Below, piece by piece: positions 26,758-35,445 of a stretch of 51,572 bases of DNA (its first letter is position 1; every line of letters starts with the position of its first letter). Both the position numbers and the translations under genes were made by a program. Origin of the DNA: Burkholderia sp. Bp8963 (lineage in GTDB: Bacteria > Pseudomonadota > Gammaproteobacteria > Burkholderiales > Burkholderiaceae). Under the pieces are notes generated by a model. The model was not told the DNA's origin and made no database searches. It was given only the letters and a program-made list of their open reading frames with translations. Location of the stretch: positions 1 to 51,572 of the forward strand of contig NZ_QTQP01000053.1 of the NCBI RefSeq assembly GCF_003854275.1. The letters run 5' to 3'.

Positions 26758-27960
26758 ATGACGCAATTTTTCGATACGCTGGGGTTCGTGGACACTTCGG
26801 TGGTCACGCCGGTCGACAAGTCGGTCGCCCCTTCTGCCGCGCCGGCCAGCTGTCACGCGCAAGTGCACGTGGCCGGGGCGCCGGCCACGGACGGCATTGC
26901 CGTCGCGCTGGAGCAGGTCGGCAAGGTGTTCGCGTCGCCGCGCGGGCAGGCCGCCGCATTGCGCGACGTGACGCTGAACGTGCAGCGCGGCGAGGTGTTC
27001 GGCATCATCGGCCGCAGCGGCGCGGGCAAGTCGACGCTGCTGCGGCTCGTCAACGGGCTGGAGAAGCCGACGTCGGGCCGCGTGCGCGTGCTGGGCATCG
27101 ACGTCGGCGCGCTCGACGAGGACGGGCTCGTCGCGCTGCGCCGCCGCACCGGGATGGTGTTCCAGCATTTCAACCTGCTGTCTGCGAAGACGGTCGCCGA
27201 GAACGTCGCGCTGCCGCTGAAGATCGCGGGCGTGCCGAAGGCCGAGCGTGCGCGCAAGGTCGCGGCGCTGCTCGAGCTGGTCGGCCTCGCCGCAAAACAT
27301 GACGCGTATCCGGTGAGCCTGTCCGGCGGCCAGAAGCAGCGCGTCGGCATCGCGCGCGCGCTCGTACACGACCCCGAGGTGCTGCTGTGCGACGAGGCGA
27401 CGTCGGCGCTCGATCCGGAGACGACGCAGTCGATCCTCGCGCTGCTCGCCGACATCAATCGCCGCCTCGGCCTGACGGTCGTGCTGATCACGCACGAGAT
27501 GGAAGTGATCCGCGCGGTGTGTGACACCGTCGCGGTGATCGAGCAGGGCGAGGTCGTCGAGACGGGCCCGGTGTGGCGCGTGTTCGGCGCGCCTCAGCAC
27601 GGCGCGACGCGCGCGCTGCTCAGCACGCTGGTGCACGACCTGCCGGCCGAACTCGCCGCGCGCGTGCGGCCGCTGCCCGCGCATGCGGCGCTGCCCGACG
27701 GCGCGCAGGTCGTGCTCGACCTCCGCTATACGGGCGAGAGCGGTGGCGAGCCGGACGTCGGCGCGCTCGCGGCGGCGCTTGGCGGCTCGGTGCGGTTCCT
27801 GCACGGCGGCATCGAGCGCATCCAGGGGCGCGCGCAGGGCCGCCTCGTGATCGCGAGCACGCCCGACGCGGCCGATGCGCGCGCGCCCGGCGCGCTCGCC
27901 GCGCTGCTCGAACGCGTGCGCCGCCATGCGAACCACGCGGAGGTGCTCGGCTATGTTTGA
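26758..27960 (+). CDS. metN: MetN-type ABC transporter ATPase
   Basis: This 400-residue ATPase drives the MetQ-MetI importer. It has an unusual N-terminal extension of about 45 residues, then the ABC domain with Walker A GRSGAGKST (84-92), the MetN-typical MVFQHFNLLSAKTVAENVALPL, signature LSGGQKQRVGIARAL, Walker B VLLCDEATSALDPE and the switch His in LITHEMEV. A C-terminal NIL (ACT-like) domain from about residue 315 normally mediates inhibition by the internal ligand. AAGGAG just upstream selects the ATG at 26758; an ATG five bases earlier terminates at once. Confidence 0.92.
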   Translation: MTQFFDTLGFVDTSVVTPVDKSVAPSAAPASCHAQVHVAGAPATDGIAVALEQVGKVFASPRGQAAALRDVTLNVQRGEVFGIIGRSGAGKSTLLRLVNGLEKPTSGRVRVLGIDVGALDEDGLVALRRRTGMVFQHFNLLSAKTVAENVALPLKIAGVPKAERARKVAALLELVGLAAKHDAYPVSLSGGQKQRVGIARALVHDPEVLLCDEATSALDPETTQSILALLADINRRLGLTVVLITHEMEVIRAVCDTVAVIEQGEVVETGPVWRVFGAPQHGATRALLSTLVHDLPAELAARVRPLPAHAALPDGAQVVLDLRYTGESGGEPDVGALAAALGGSVRFLHGGIERIQGRAQGRLVIASTPDAADARAPGALAALLERVRRHANHAEVLGYV

Positions 27961-28609
27961 GCTCTGGTGGCCCGAACTGCTCGACGCGATGCGCGACACG
28001 CTGTCGATGGTCGCGGCGTCGGCGGCGTTCGCCGCGCTGTTCGGCATCCCGCTTGCGGTGATCCTCGTGACGACCGCGCCGGGCGGCATCTACGAGCGGC
28101 GCGGCCTGAACGCGGCGCTCGGCGCGCTCGTCAACGTGTTCCGCTCGACGCCGTTCATCATCCTGCTCGTCGCGCTGCTGCCGTTCACGCGTGTGCTGAT
28201 CGGCACGACGATCGGCGTGTGGGCGGCCGTCGTGCCGCTGTCGATCGCCGCGATTCCGTTCTTCGCGCGCGTTGCCGAGGTGAGCCTGCGCGAAGTGGAT
28301 CGCGGGCTGATCGAGGCCGCGCTCGCGATGGGCGCGAAGCGCCGCCACATCGTGTGGCACGTGCTGCTGCCGGAGGCGCTGCCCGGCATGCTCGGCGGCT
28401 TCACGATCACCGTGGTCGCGCTGATCGGCTCGACCGCAATGGCGGGCGCGGTCGGCGCGGGCGGGCTCGGCGATCTCGCGATCCGCTACGGCTACCAGCG
28501 TTTCGATACCACCGTCATGGCGACCGTGATCGTGATCCTGATCGCGCTCGTCTCGGCCGTGCAAGTCACGGGCGATCGCCTGGCCCGACGACTGGCCAGG
28601 CGCACCTGA
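27953..28609 (+). CDS. metI: MetI-type ABC transporter permease
   Basis: This 218-residue inner-membrane permease has about five membrane segments and a cytoplasmic EAA loop (EAALAMGAKRRHIVWHVLLPEALPG) that docks onto MetN. NVFRSTPFIILLVALLPFTR and AGAVGAGGLGDLAIRYGYQRF are classic MetI motifs. The ATG at 27953 overlaps the end of metN by eight bases, so translation is coupled. Together with MetN and the MetQ-like protein it makes a complete importer. Confidence 0.94.
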   Translation: MFELWWPELLDAMRDTLSMVAASAAFAALFGIPLAVILVTTAPGGIYERRGLNAALGALVNVFRSTPFIILLVALLPFTRVLIGTTIGVWAAVVPLSIAAIPFFARVAEVSLREVDRGLIEAALAMGAKRRHIVWHVLLPEALPGMLGGFTITVVALIGSTAMAGAVGAGGLGDLAIRYGYQRFDTTVMATVIVILIALVSAVQVTGDRLARRLARRT

Positions 28610-28665
28610 GCGGGCGCCACGAGCGCTCGCTATCCTAATCAACGATCCTGAGAGACCGAATCATC

Positions 28666-29511
28666 ATGACTTTGCCCATCGGCGCACCGCGCGAGTGGAA
28701 CGCCCAGTTCGAGGAAGCGCTGTTCCTGGACGTCGCGCGTCGCCATCGCCCCGATTTTCCGGCCAAGCTCGCCGTGCCGCCGCGCGAACCGCGCAACGCG
28801 GACGAGCTGGCCGCCGTTGCGGACTACTACACGAAGATGGCGTCGCACGACCTGTTCATCGTGCAGGTCGTCGCGAAGGCGATCGACACGCTGTTCCGCG
28901 ACGATCCGCATTTCCAGCTGATCCTGTCGCGCCAGCTCGGCGACGACGGTGCGCATGCGGTGATCGGCCGCGAGCGCGTGACCGAGCTGACCGGGCGCGA
29001 TCCGCTGCCGGAGATCGACGCGCTCGTGGCCGCGCACTGGGCGCGCGTCGGCGATTTGCCGGTGCGCGACCTCGCGGGCTTTCTCGCGTTCGAATGGCAT
29101 TACGAGCTGCACATCCTCGCGAAGCTGTGGATCCAGCGCAAGACTGGCCGGATCGCCGATGGCGCGATGCGCGAGCACGGCGAGAACCGCATCCGTCCCG
29201 ACGAGGAATGGCATCGCGTGCAGATCGTGCAATGGTGGTTCGAGAAGCTGGCCGCGTTGCCGGCGGCCGAGCGTGAAGCGCTGATCGACCGCGTGATCGC
29301 GGCCGACGAGGAAACGCAGCGCCGGCTCGACGGCTATCTGCATGACGAATACGCGCACACCGCGGAGGTGTTCGGCGCGGATATCGCCGACTATCGCGCG
29401 ATCTACGACGAGTGGCGCCGCGAGATCCTCGCACGGCTGACCGGGCGGCCGGCGCTCGCGCCGCTCGTGCCGTTGACGGGCGAGACGGCCGACCAGGAGG
29501 CCGTCGCATGA
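28666..29511 (+). CDS. Unrecognised His/Glu-rich helical protein of the sulfur-type operon
   Basis: I do not recognise this 281-residue protein with confidence. It looks all-helical and soluble, with no signal peptide. Possible metal ligands recur at helix-like spacings: D94-x-x-H97 (DDGAH), a cluster E143, H145, E147, H149 (FEWHYELH), H183, and E228-x-x-H231 (DEYAH). This resembles the ligand pattern of ferritin-like or haem-oxygenase/TENA-like di-metal proteins. It lies 57 bp after metI and overlaps the next gene by ATGA, so it is translated with a DszC-like flavoprotein. Its product may take part in oxidation of the imported compound, but that is inference from context. Confidence 0.7.
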   Translation: MTLPIGAPREWNAQFEEALFLDVARRHRPDFPAKLAVPPREPRNADELAAVADYYTKMASHDLFIVQVVAKAIDTLFRDDPHFQLILSRQLGDDGAHAVIGRERVTELTGRDPLPEIDALVAAHWARVGDLPVRDLAGFLAFEWHYELHILAKLWIQRKTGRIADGAMREHGENRIRPDEEWHRVQIVQWWFEKLAALPAAEREALIDRVIAADEETQRRLDGYLHDEYAHTAEVFGADIADYRAIYDEWRREILARLTGRPALAPLVPLTGETADQEAVA

Positions 29512-30854
29512 ACGATCCGCGCGGTCCAGCGACGTTCGCTCCGGAAGCAGTCATTCCTGAGGCGGTCATTCGTGATGCGGTCGTCCGGGAAACGGTCGAG
29601 CCGGAGGCGGTTGTCCCGGAGGCAGTCGTCCGGGAAACGGTCGACCCGGAGGCGGTTGTCCCGGAAGCGATCGTCCGGGATACCGGCGCGACGGCATTCG
29701 ACTCGGATGCGCTGGCGCGGCTCATCGACGCGCTGCGCAGCACCGCCGCAGCGCGCGATCGCGCGGGCGGTCACGCCGCGCAGGAGAAGCAGTGGCTCGC
29801 CGATGCGGGCCTGCTGACGCTCGCGGTGTCGCGCGCGTTCGGCGGGCAGCAAGCCACATGGCCCGCGATCTACGACGCGATCCGGCAGATCGCGCGCGTC
29901 GACAGCGCGCTCGCGCATCTGGTCGGCTTCCAGTGCCTGCAGGTGGTGAGCGTCGATGTGTGGGGCAGCCCCGCGCAGCGCGAGCGCTATCTGCGTGGCA
30001 CGGTAGAGCAGCGCTGGTGGTGGGGCAATGCGGTCAACCCGCTCGACACGCGGCTCGTCGCGACCGCGACGCCCGACGGCGGCTACCGGCTCGACGGCGT
30101 GAAAGGCTTCTGCTCGGGCACGCGCGGCTCGCAGCGGATGACGGTCTCCGCGCATGATCCGGCGATCGGCCGTACGGTGTTCGGCGTCGTGCCGACCGAC
30201 CGCGCGGGCATTACCGTGAACGAAGACTGGGACCCGATCGGCCAGCGCCAGACCGACAGCGGCAGCGTGACGTTCGACGGCGTGACGCTCGCGCCGGACG
30301 AGATACTGCATCGCTCGGAAGCGCCGCCGACGCCGCGCGCAACGCTGCGCACGCTGGTGTCGCAGCTCGTGCTGACGAACCTGTTCGTCGGGCTCGCGGA
30401 AGGCGCGCTGGCCGAAGCGCGCGAGTATGTGTTGAAGCACGGGCGGCCGTGGATTCATGCGGGCGTCGAGCGTGCGAGCGACGATCCCTATACGCTGCAG
30501 CGCTTCGGCGACATGCGCGTGCAGGCGGTGGCCGCCGCGGCGCTTGCCGATCGCGCGGCCGAAGCGTTGCAGCGCGCATGGACGCTGCACGATGCGCTGA
30601 CGGCGGACGGGCGTGCCGAAGTCGCGCTGGCCGTGTCCGAAGCGAAGATCGTCGCGCAGCGCGCGGCGCTCGCGAACGGCGAAGCGCTGTTCGACGCGTG
30701 CGGCGCGCGCGCGACGGCCGGGTCGCTCGGGCTCGACCGGTTCTGGCGGAATGCACGCACGCATACGCTGCACGATCCGCTCGATTATCGGCTGCGGGAT
30801 GTCGGGCGGTTTGCGTTGACGGGGGAACTGCCGCAGGCGTCGCTGTATACGTGA
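29508..30854 (+). CDS. Acyl-CoA dehydrogenase-like flavoprotein (SfnB/DszC family) with N-terminal repeats
   Basis: This 448-residue protein has an acyl-CoA dehydrogenase fold of the monooxygenase-like branch (SfnB, DszC): WLADAGLLTLAVSRAFGGQQATWPAIYDAIRQIARVDSALAHLVGFQ, then WWWGNAVNPLDTRLVATATPDGGYRLDGVKGFCSG (flavin region) and a C-terminal helical domain ending DPLDYRLRDVGRFALTGELPQASLYT. Such enzymes act with FMN/FAD on sulfur compounds, which fits an operon containing metQNI and an LLM monooxygenase. The first 50 or so residues are a low-complexity PEAVV/RETV pentapeptide repeat that is not part of the fold. The start overlaps the previous stop (ATGA). Confidence 0.85.
   Translation: MNDPRGPATFAPEAVIPEAVIRDAVVRETVEPEAVVPEAVVRETVDPEAVVPEAIVRDTGATAFDSDALARLIDALRSTAAARDRAGGHAAQEKQWLADAGLLTLAVSRAFGGQQATWPAIYDAIRQIARVDSALAHLVGFQCLQVVSVDVWGSPAQRERYLRGTVEQRWWWGNAVNPLDTRLVATATPDGGYRLDGVKGFCSGTRGSQRMTVSAHDPAIGRTVFGVVPTDRAGITVNEDWDPIGQRQTDSGSVTFDGVTLAPDEILHRSEAPPTPRATLRTLVSQLVLTNLFVGLAEGALAEAREYVLKHGRPWIHAGVERASDDPYTLQRFGDMRVQAVAAAALADRAAEALQRAWTLHDALTADGRAEVALAVSEAKIVAQRAALANGEALFDACGARATAGSLGLDRFWRNARTHTLHDPLDYRLRDVGRFALTGELPQASLYT
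29580..29690. repeat. In-frame 45-bp tandem repeat in the flavoprotein gene
   Basis: Two 45-bp copies (29580-29624 and 29625-29669), differing at three positions, are followed by a partial third copy from 29670. Each is itself built of 15-bp units coding for five residues of the type [P/R]-[E/D]-[A/T]-V-[V/E]. More degenerate units extend upstream to about 29540. Confidence 0.85.
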
Positions 30855-30881
30855 CTACGTGACGAGGCGGCCGCCGATCCT

Positions 30882-32294
30882 TCACGTGTCGCGATGCCGC
30901 AATTCGACCCGTTTGATGTCCTTCACGATCACGAGATAGCTCAGCACCGTGACGAGCGCATTGAGCCCGACGAACACGAGCGCGCCGTTGAACGAGCCGC
31001 TCGCGCTGACGAGGTAGCCGATCGCGATCGGCGCGACGATCCCCGCCGTGTTGCCGAACATGTTGAACAGGCTGCCCGACAGGCCGATCGCCTCTTTCGG
31101 CGCCGTATCCGCGACGACCGCCCAGCCGAGCGAGCCGATACCCTTACCGAAGAACGACAGCGCCATCAGCGCGATCACGAGCGCTTCGCTGTCGACGTAG
31201 TTGCAGCCGATGATGGCCATCGACAGCAGCATCCCGCCGACGATCGGGATCTTGCGCGCGAGCGTCAGCGACACGCCGCGGCGGATCAGCCCGTCCGACA
31301 GCATCCCGCCCAGCACGCCGCCGAGGAACCCGCAGATCGCGGGCAGCGACGTCATGAAGCCGGCCTTCAGCAGCGACATCCCGCGCGCCTGCACGAGGTA
31401 GATCGGGAACCACGTAAGGAAGAAATACGTGAGCACGTTCACGCAGTACTGACCGAGATAGACGCCGATCAGCATCCGGTTCGACAGCAGTTGCCGCACG
31501 TAATGCCAGCCCGCGACCCGGTTGCCCTCGGACGGCGCGTCCTTGCTGCGCGTGCCCGTGCCTGTGCCCATGCCCGTGCGCACGAGGCCGCCCCCCTGCT
31601 CGATGTGTTCGAGTTCCGCGCGGTTCACCGCCGGATGATCGGCCGGATCCTTCATGACGCGCAGCCACAGCAGCGCGAGCGCGATGCCGGCGATGCCGAG
31701 CAACAGGTACACGTGATGCCAGCCGTATGCGTGCGTGAGCCACGCCATCAACGGCGAGAACACGACCGCCGCGAAATACTGCGCGGCGTTGAAGATCGCC
31801 GACGCGGTGCCGCGCTCGGCGGTCGGGAACCAGCTCGCGACGACCTTCGCGTTCGCGGGGAACGCGGGCGCTTCCGCGATGCCGACCGCGAAGCGCATCG
31901 CGAACAGCGCGACGACCGCGAACGCGGCGCTGCCGCCGAGTCCGATCGTGCTCTGCAGCAGCGTGAACGCCGACCACAGGAAAATGCTGCCCGCATAGAC
32001 GCGCCGCGCGCCGAAGCGGTCGAGCAGCCAGCCGCTCGGCAGCTGCGCGAGCACGTACGCCCAGCTGAACGCTGAGAAGATGTAGCCCATCGTCACCGGG
32101 TCGATGCCGAATGCCTTGCGGATCGGCGTGCCGGTGATCGACAGCGTCGCGCGGTCCGCATAGTTGAGTGTCGTGACGACGAACAGCATCGCGAGGATCC
32201 CGTAACGCACGGCGCTGCGGCGCGCGGCTCGGGCCAGGTCGATCGGGAGATCGCGGGAGGAGGTCTGATTAGGCACTTTAATGTACGTCGTCAT
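30882..32294 (-). CDS. MFS transporter of the anion:cation symporter family (glucarate/galactarate type)
   Basis: This 470-residue, twelve-segment major facilitator matches the GudP/GarP subgroup: VVTTLNYADRATLSITGTPIRKAFGIDPVTMGYIFSAFSWAYVLAQLPSGWLLDRFGARRVY is the hallmark first half. It most likely imports D-glucarate and/or D-galactarate by proton symport. The ATG at 32294 (MTTYIKVPNQ) is preferred to the one ten codons upstream (32324). It is divergent from a 2,5-dioxovalerate-type dehydrogenase and close to garD and kdgD, so transport and complete degradation are encoded together. Confidence 0.9.
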   Translation of the reverse strand: MTTYIKVPNQTSSRDLPIDLARAARRSAVRYGILAMLFVVTTLNYADRATLSITGTPIRKAFGIDPVTMGYIFSAFSWAYVLAQLPSGWLLDRFGARRVYAGSIFLWSAFTLLQSTIGLGGSAAFAVVALFAMRFAVGIAEAPAFPANAKVVASWFPTAERGTASAIFNAAQYFAAVVFSPLMAWLTHAYGWHHVYLLLGIAGIALALLWLRVMKDPADHPAVNRAELEHIEQGGGLVRTGMGTGTGTRSKDAPSEGNRVAGWHYVRQLLSNRMLIGVYLGQYCVNVLTYFFLTWFPIYLVQARGMSLLKAGFMTSLPAICGFLGGVLGGMLSDGLIRRGVSLTLARKIPIVGGMLLSMAIIGCNYVDSEALVIALMALSFFGKGIGSLGWAVVADTAPKEAIGLSGSLFNMFGNTAGIVAPIAIGYLVSASGSFNGALVFVGLNALVTVLSYLVIVKDIKRVELRHRDT

Positions 32295-32530
32295 ATGACA
32301 TGATGCGGAGTTTAGTGACGACAATCGTGGTGATGTAACTCGGGTTTTCCCTCTTGTCAGCGTCGAATTGGCTCGAAAATGCTGGGAATGGCAATGCTGG
32401 AGCGAATTCGTGCGGATTGGATGGTTCGACGCACGTAGTTCGCGCGTTAAAATCTACTCAGCAGACATCGTATCTGCTGGGCTACAATGAGCGACCTCTT
32501 TCCGAATTCCCGAACCACGGAGCACACCCC

Positions 32531-34108
32531 ATGCAACTGACAGGTGAGATGCTGATTGGCGCCGATGCAGTTTACGGCTCGGCCGGTACATTGCGCGCAT
32601 TCGACCCGACGCAGGGCGCGCAGATCGATGCGCCGGCGTTCGGCGTCGGCGAGCTGGCCGACGTCGAGCGTGCGTGCGAGCTCGCGCGCGACGCGTTCGA
32701 CGCGTACCGCGCGCAGCCGCTGGCCGCGCGTGCCGCGTTCCTCGAAGCGATCGCCGACGAGATCGTCGCGCTCGGCGACGCGCTGATCGAGCGCGCGCAC
32801 GCCGAGACGGGGCTGCCCGTCGCGCGCCTGCAAGGCGAGCGCGGCCGCACGGTCGGTCAGTTGCGCCTGTTCGCGCGGGTCGTGCGCGACGGCCGTTTCC
32901 TGGCCGCGTCGATCGACCCTGCGCAGCCGGCGCGCATGCCGCTGCCGCGCGCCGACCTGCGGTTGCAGAAGATCGCGCTCGGGCCGGTCGCCGTGTTCGG
33001 CGCGAGCAATTTCCCGCTCGCGTTCTCGGTTGCCGGCGGCGACACCGCGTCGGCCCTCGCGGCCGGCTGTCCGGTGATCGTGAAGGCGCACGAGGCGCAC
33101 CTCGGCACGTCCGAGCTGGTCGGCCGCGCGATCTGCGCCGCTGTCACGACATGCGGGATGCCGGCCGGCGTGTTCTCGCTGCTGATCGGGCCGGGCCGCG
33201 TGGTCGGCGCGGCGCTCGTCAGCCATCCGGCGATCCAGGCGGTCGGCTTCACCGGTTCGCGGCAGGGCGGCGTCGCGCTGACGCAGCTCGCGAACGCGCG
33301 CCCGCAGCCGATTCCCGTCTATGCGGAAATGAGCAGCATCAACCCGGTGCTGCTGTTCCCGGCCGCGCTCGCGGCGCGCGCCGAGTCGCTCGCGACGGGC
33401 TTCGTCGATTCGCTGACGCTCGGCGTTGGCCAGTTCTGCACGAACCCGGGGCTCGTGCTCGCGGTCGACGGTCCGGATCTCGACCGTTTCGAAGCGGCCG
33501 CCGCGCAGGCGCTCGCGGCGAAGCCGGCGGGCGTGATGCTGACGCGCGGGATCGCCGATGCGTACCGCAATGGCCGAGGCCGGCTCGCCGAGCTGCCGGG
33601 CGTGCGCCAGCTCGGCGCGGGCGGCGCGGCGCAGGGTGCGTGCGATGTGAGCGGCGCGTTGTTCGAGGTCGGTGCGCAGGCGTTTCTGGCCGAGCCGGCG
33701 TTCGGCCATGAAGTGTTCGGGCCGTCGTCGCTGATCGTGCGCTGCCGCGATCTCGACGAGGTGGCACGCGTGCTCGACGCGCTCGAGGGCCAGCTGACGG
33801 CGACGTTGCAGATGGATGCGGCTGACAAGCCGCTCGCGCGCCGGCTGCTGCCGGTCCTGGAGCGCAAGGCTGGGCGTCTGCTGGTCAACGCGTTCCCGAC
33901 GGGCGTCGAGGTGTGCGATGCGATGGTGCACGGCGGGCCGTTCCCGGCGACGTCGAATCCGGCGGTGACGTCGGTCGGTGCGACCGCGATCGACCGCTTC
34001 CTGCGGCCGGTGTGCTATCAGGACTTCCCGGACGACCTGCTGCCGGAGGGGCTGCAGGAAGCGAATCCGTTGGGGATTCCGCGTTTGCGTGACGGCAGCG
34101 GGGAGTGA
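32531..34108 (+). CDS. Alpha-ketoglutaric semialdehyde (2,5-dioxovalerate) dehydrogenase
   Basis: This is the last step of aldarate degradation: 2,5-dioxopentanoate is oxidised to 2-oxoglutarate with NAD(P)+. The 525-residue aldehyde dehydrogenase of the AraE/KGSADH group has the cofactor segment FGASNFPLAFSVAGGDTASALAAGCPVIVKAHEAH (K185), general base E266 in VYAEMSSINP and catalytic C303 in LGVGQFCTNPG. The sequence lacks the ordinary ALDH GQ(R/I)C motif context but matches this subgroup. The ATG at 32531 gives the normal start MQLTGEMLIGA. It is convergent with kdgD, which makes its substrate. Confidence 0.92.
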   Translation: MQLTGEMLIGADAVYGSAGTLRAFDPTQGAQIDAPAFGVGELADVERACELARDAFDAYRAQPLAARAAFLEAIADEIVALGDALIERAHAETGLPVARLQGERGRTVGQLRLFARVVRDGRFLAASIDPAQPARMPLPRADLRLQKIALGPVAVFGASNFPLAFSVAGGDTASALAAGCPVIVKAHEAHLGTSELVGRAICAAVTTCGMPAGVFSLLIGPGRVVGAALVSHPAIQAVGFTGSRQGGVALTQLANARPQPIPVYAEMSSINPVLLFPAALAARAESLATGFVDSLTLGVGQFCTNPGLVLAVDGPDLDRFEAAAAQALAAKPAGVMLTRGIADAYRNGRGRLAELPGVRQLGAGGAAQGACDVSGALFEVGAQAFLAEPAFGHEVFGPSSLIVRCRDLDEVARVLDALEGQLTATLQMDAADKPLARRLLPVLERKAGRLLVNAFPTGVEVCDAMVHGGPFPATSNPAVTSVGATAIDRFLRPVCYQDFPDDLLPEGLQEANPLGIPRLRDGSGE

Positions 34109-34215
34109 GTGCGGTGGCCCGGCCGCGCATGCGGCGGGCCAGTTTGTCTTCGAGGGATCTGAAGGCGGAAACGGCCGGGTGGCCGCTCTCGCCAGTTTCA
34201 TGGATCACGCACGAA

Positions 34216-34247
34216 CGCAAGCAGCCCGATCGGCCAGGCTGCTTGCG
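34216..34247. terminator. Bidirectional hairpin between convergent aldarate genes
   Basis: A perfect 11-bp stem (CGCAAGCAGCC / GGCTGCTTGCG, 10-base loop) lies between the convergent dehydrogenase (ends 34108) and kdgD (ends 34302) genes. There is no T tract, so efficiency is uncertain. Confidence 0.55.
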
Positions 34248-34301
34248 CGATTGAGCGTCCCTCATCAGGCAGCCGCCAGCCCGGCCGCCTGACACCGCCG
34301 T

Positions 34302-35216
34302 TTACTGCGGCCCCATCTTCCTGATCAGCGCATCGAGCTGCGCCACTTCCTCGTCGTTCAGGTCGACGAGCGGCGCACGCACGGGGCCCGCGTCGTGGCC
34401 GACGAGCTTCGCGCCCGCCTTGACGATGCTGACCGCGTAGCCCGCGCGGCGGTTGCGGATCTGCAGATACGGCAGGAAGAACTCGTCGATCAGCCGGCCG
34501 ACCGTCGCGTGATCGTCCTTCGCGATCGCTTCGTAGAACGCCATCGCCGTCTTCGGAATGAAATTGAACACGGCCGACGAATACACGGGCACGCCGAGCG
34601 CCTTGTAGGCCGCCGCGTAGACTTCGGCGGTCGGCAGGCCGCCGAGGTACGAAAAACGGTCGCCGAGACGGCGGCGGATCGTGACCATGCTTTCGATGTC
34701 GCCGACACCATCCTTGAAGCCGATCAGGTTCGGGCAGCGGTCGGCAAGACGCTCGAGCATCTCCGCGTTCAGCTTCGAATTCGCGCGGTTGTACACGACG
34801 ACGCCGATCTTCAGTGCGCTGCACACCTGCTCGACGTGCTCGGCGATACCTTCCTGGCTCGCTTCGGTCAGGTAATGCGGCATCAGCAGGATGCCGCTCG
34901 CGCCGAGGCGCTCGGCTTCCTGCGCGTATTCGATCGCGACACGCGTCGCGCCGCCCGCACCGGCCAGGATCGGCACCTTGCCCTTGCAGGTCTCGGTCGC
35001 GACCCGGATCACGTCCGAATATTCACGCTGCGTGAGCGAGAAGAATTCGCCCGTGCCGCCGGCGGCGAACAGCGCGGTCGCGCCGTATGGCGCGAGCCAT
35101 TCGAGGCGCTCGGCGTAGGTGGACGGGCGGAAGTTGCCTGCTGCGTCGAAGTCCGTCAGTGGAAACGACAGCAGGCCGTGCGAAATGATCTGTTTGAGTT
35201 CTTGCGGAGAAGTCAT
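34302..35216 (-). CDS. kdgD: 5-dehydro-4-deoxyglucarate dehydratase
   Basis: This enzyme converts 5-dehydro-4-deoxy-D-glucarate to 2,5-dioxopentanoate with loss of water and CO2, in the cytosol. The 304-residue member of the DHDPS/NAL TIM-barrel family has the substrate loop AAGGTGEFFSLTQREY (residues 51-66), the conserved Tyr in VVYNRANSKLN (Y142) and the Schiff-base Lys168 in LIGFKDGVGD. FNFIPKTAMAFYEAI and LPYLQIRNRRAGYAVSIVKAG are typical of KdgD. It is divergent from garD with two similar operator-like boxes between them. It links GarD with the ketoglutarate semialdehyde dehydrogenase. Confidence 0.94.
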   Translation of the reverse strand: MTSPQELKQIISHGLLSFPLTDFDAAGNFRPSTYAERLEWLAPYGATALFAAGGTGEFFSLTQREYSDVIRVATETCKGKVPILAGAGGATRVAIEYAQEAERLGASGILLMPHYLTEASQEGIAEHVEQVCSALKIGVVVYNRANSKLNAEMLERLADRCPNLIGFKDGVGDIESMVTIRRRLGDRFSYLGGLPTAEVYAAAYKALGVPVYSSAVFNFIPKTAMAFYEAIAKDDHATVGRLIDEFFLPYLQIRNRRAGYAVSIVKAGAKLVGHDAGPVRAPLVDLNDEEVAQLDALIRKMGPQ

Positions 35217-35287
35217 GGTTGGGTCGTCCGTCTAGCGCGAGTGCTGGGTTCGTAGGGAACGGCATGAGAGCCATGAGTGGCGATGTC

Positions 35288-35413
35288 GTTGTATGTCATC
35301 GTACAACGTGAGGTTGAGCGAAGCAAGCGGTTTGCTGTCATCGCCAGAGTAGGGTCTTTACCGATGAGGGTTTACGAATAATACGCCGGTCCGGCTCAAT
35401 GTTGTATGATGAC
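35288..35413. promoter_or_regulatory. Two operator-like boxes between kdgD and garD
   Basis: Box A is the dyad GTTGTATGTCATCGTACAAC (35288-35307). Its complement starts GTTGTACGATGAC, and box B at 35401-35413 reads GTTGTATGATGAC, so 12 of 13 bases are shared. Box B lies 33 bp before the garD start; box A lies 72 bp before the kdgD start. The size and symmetry fit a GntR/FadR-type sugar-acid regulator, but none is encoded in the window. Confidence 0.65.
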
Positions 35414-35445
35414 TAACGATTAGGACGGTAGCCCCAGGAATTGCG

